In this document: positions 39,392-39,493 of the stretch, piece after piece
Layout of the letters: every line of letters begins with the position of its first letter
Numbering within the stretch: the first letter of the stretch is position 1
DNA from: CAZGOM01 sp964542875
Lineage (GTDB): Bacteria; Planctomycetota; Phycisphaerae; Phycisphaerales; Phycisphaeraceae
Reading direction: 5' to 3'
DNA: 39,493 bases
Assembly: GCA_964542875.1 (NCBI GenBank)
Contig: CAZIWA010000045.1
Location: 1 to 39,493 of the forward strand
Notes under the pieces: generated by a model
Seen by the model: the letters and a program-made list of their open reading frames with translations, nothing else
What the model was told of the DNA's origin: nothing
The model's database searches: none
Position numbers and translations under genes: made by a program

Positions 39392-39438
39392 AAATCCCAT
39401 ATTGCGTCGAGAAATCCCATTTTGGTCGCCGCTCTACA
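39392..39438 (-). repeat. Right transposon end with two transposase binding sites
   Basis: Two minus-strand copies of the terminal motif lie at 39412-39425 (ccaaaatgggattt) and 39392-39405 (gcaatatgggattt), 20 bases apart. The terminus is ACA at 39436-39438. The outer site is set 13 bases from the end, as on the left. The left end has more sites, an asymmetry also known for Mu. Confidence 0.8.
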
Positions 39439-39493
39439 AACGCATTAAAAAACATCCATAAGAAAACTCTTTGGCAACGTTACGGGATTACGT
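39439..39493. other. Right flank outside the element
   Basis: These 55 bases lie outside the proposed right terminus. No gene is seen. A cgggatta word occurs near the end but is not positioned as a transposase site. Confidence 0.6.

Larger units (their letters stand above)
55..39438. mobile_element. Complete Mu-type transposable siphophage genome
   Basis: The element is bounded by inverted 27-base ends: 55-81 on the plus strand and 39412-39438 read on the minus strand. They match at 20 of 27 positions, 15 of the 16 innermost, and both begin 5'-TGT. Between them lie a MuA-like transposase, MuB-like ATPase, repressor, terminase, capsid and tail genes, so this is a whole transposable phage or prophage rather than an insertion sequence. 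The five bases outside each end (gtaaa and aacgc) are not a target duplication. That fits virion DNA, a rearranged cointegrate or an assembly join. Boundaries come from sequence symmetry only. Confidence 0.85.

Noticed and set aside
39479..39493. Extra transposase-like site near the window end
   Set aside because: A cgggatta word lies outside the terminal ACA and in the wrong orientation and offset, so it is likely chance.

Overview
The window is an almost exactly bounded genome of a transposable (Mu-type) temperate siphophage of a Gram-negative bacterium, about 39.4 kb, with some 54-55 bases of foreign DNA on each side. The ends are visible: a 27-base sequence starting 5'-TGT at 55 is repeated inverted with its terminal ACA at 39438. 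The same 14-base motif (consensus SCAAWAYGGGATTT) recurs as subterminal transposase sites at both ends. A Gram-negative host is inferred from a lipobox lipoprotein, the Mu family proteins and the mobile type. No host gene is present, so the species cannot be named.

Layout. (1) 55-340, left end: transposase sites and three nested palindromes, then one small rightward gene of unknown function. (2) 679-16.7 kb, leftward morphogenesis arm. In transcription order it has a small basic protein, a structured RNA region, a tRNA-like element, an Acb2/Tad1-like anti-defence candidate, two membrane genes of the probable lysis region, small packaging subunit (Mu gp27-like), large terminase, a portal-MuF fusion, prohead protease, HK97-fold capsid, decoration-like protein, neck proteins, tail tube candidate, tape measure and a GemA/gp16-like protein. 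(3) 16.8-18.0 kb, immunity region: a LexA/CI-like repressor that has lost its self-cleavage residues, a coupled membrane protein, and an operator array between divergent promoters. (4) 18.0-25.1 kb, rightward early genes ending in MuA-like DDE transposase and MuB-like AAA+ activator. (5) 25.1-34.9 kb, distal tail genes: hub, fibre proteins and a 1425-residue fibre with seven 20-residue repeats. (6) 34.9-37.7 kb: a protein with a beta-clamp-type QLSLF motif, two small proteins and a full-length DnaB helicase. (7) 37.7-39.3 kb: two probable structural genes, then a terminator and the right end.

How it fits together. MuA and MuB would move and replicate the genome by transposition. The repressor would hold the early promoter off. 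The left arm builds HK97-type heads and the proximal tail, and the right arm builds the tail tip and fibres. The tail module is split: tube and tape measure are at the far left on the minus strand, while hub and fibres lie directly behind MuB on the plus strand, with only 1-3 bases between genes. A phage-encoded replicative helicase next to a clamp-binding-like protein is not part of the Mu paradigm, in which host DnaB is recruited after strand transfer. No endolysin is recognisable.

Lead observations: transposition plus a self-encoded replisome module, the non-cleavable repressor, the anti-CBASS/Thoeris candidate, the tRNA-like element with a non-canonical anticodon arm beside a multi-hairpin RNA, and the inverted split architecture.
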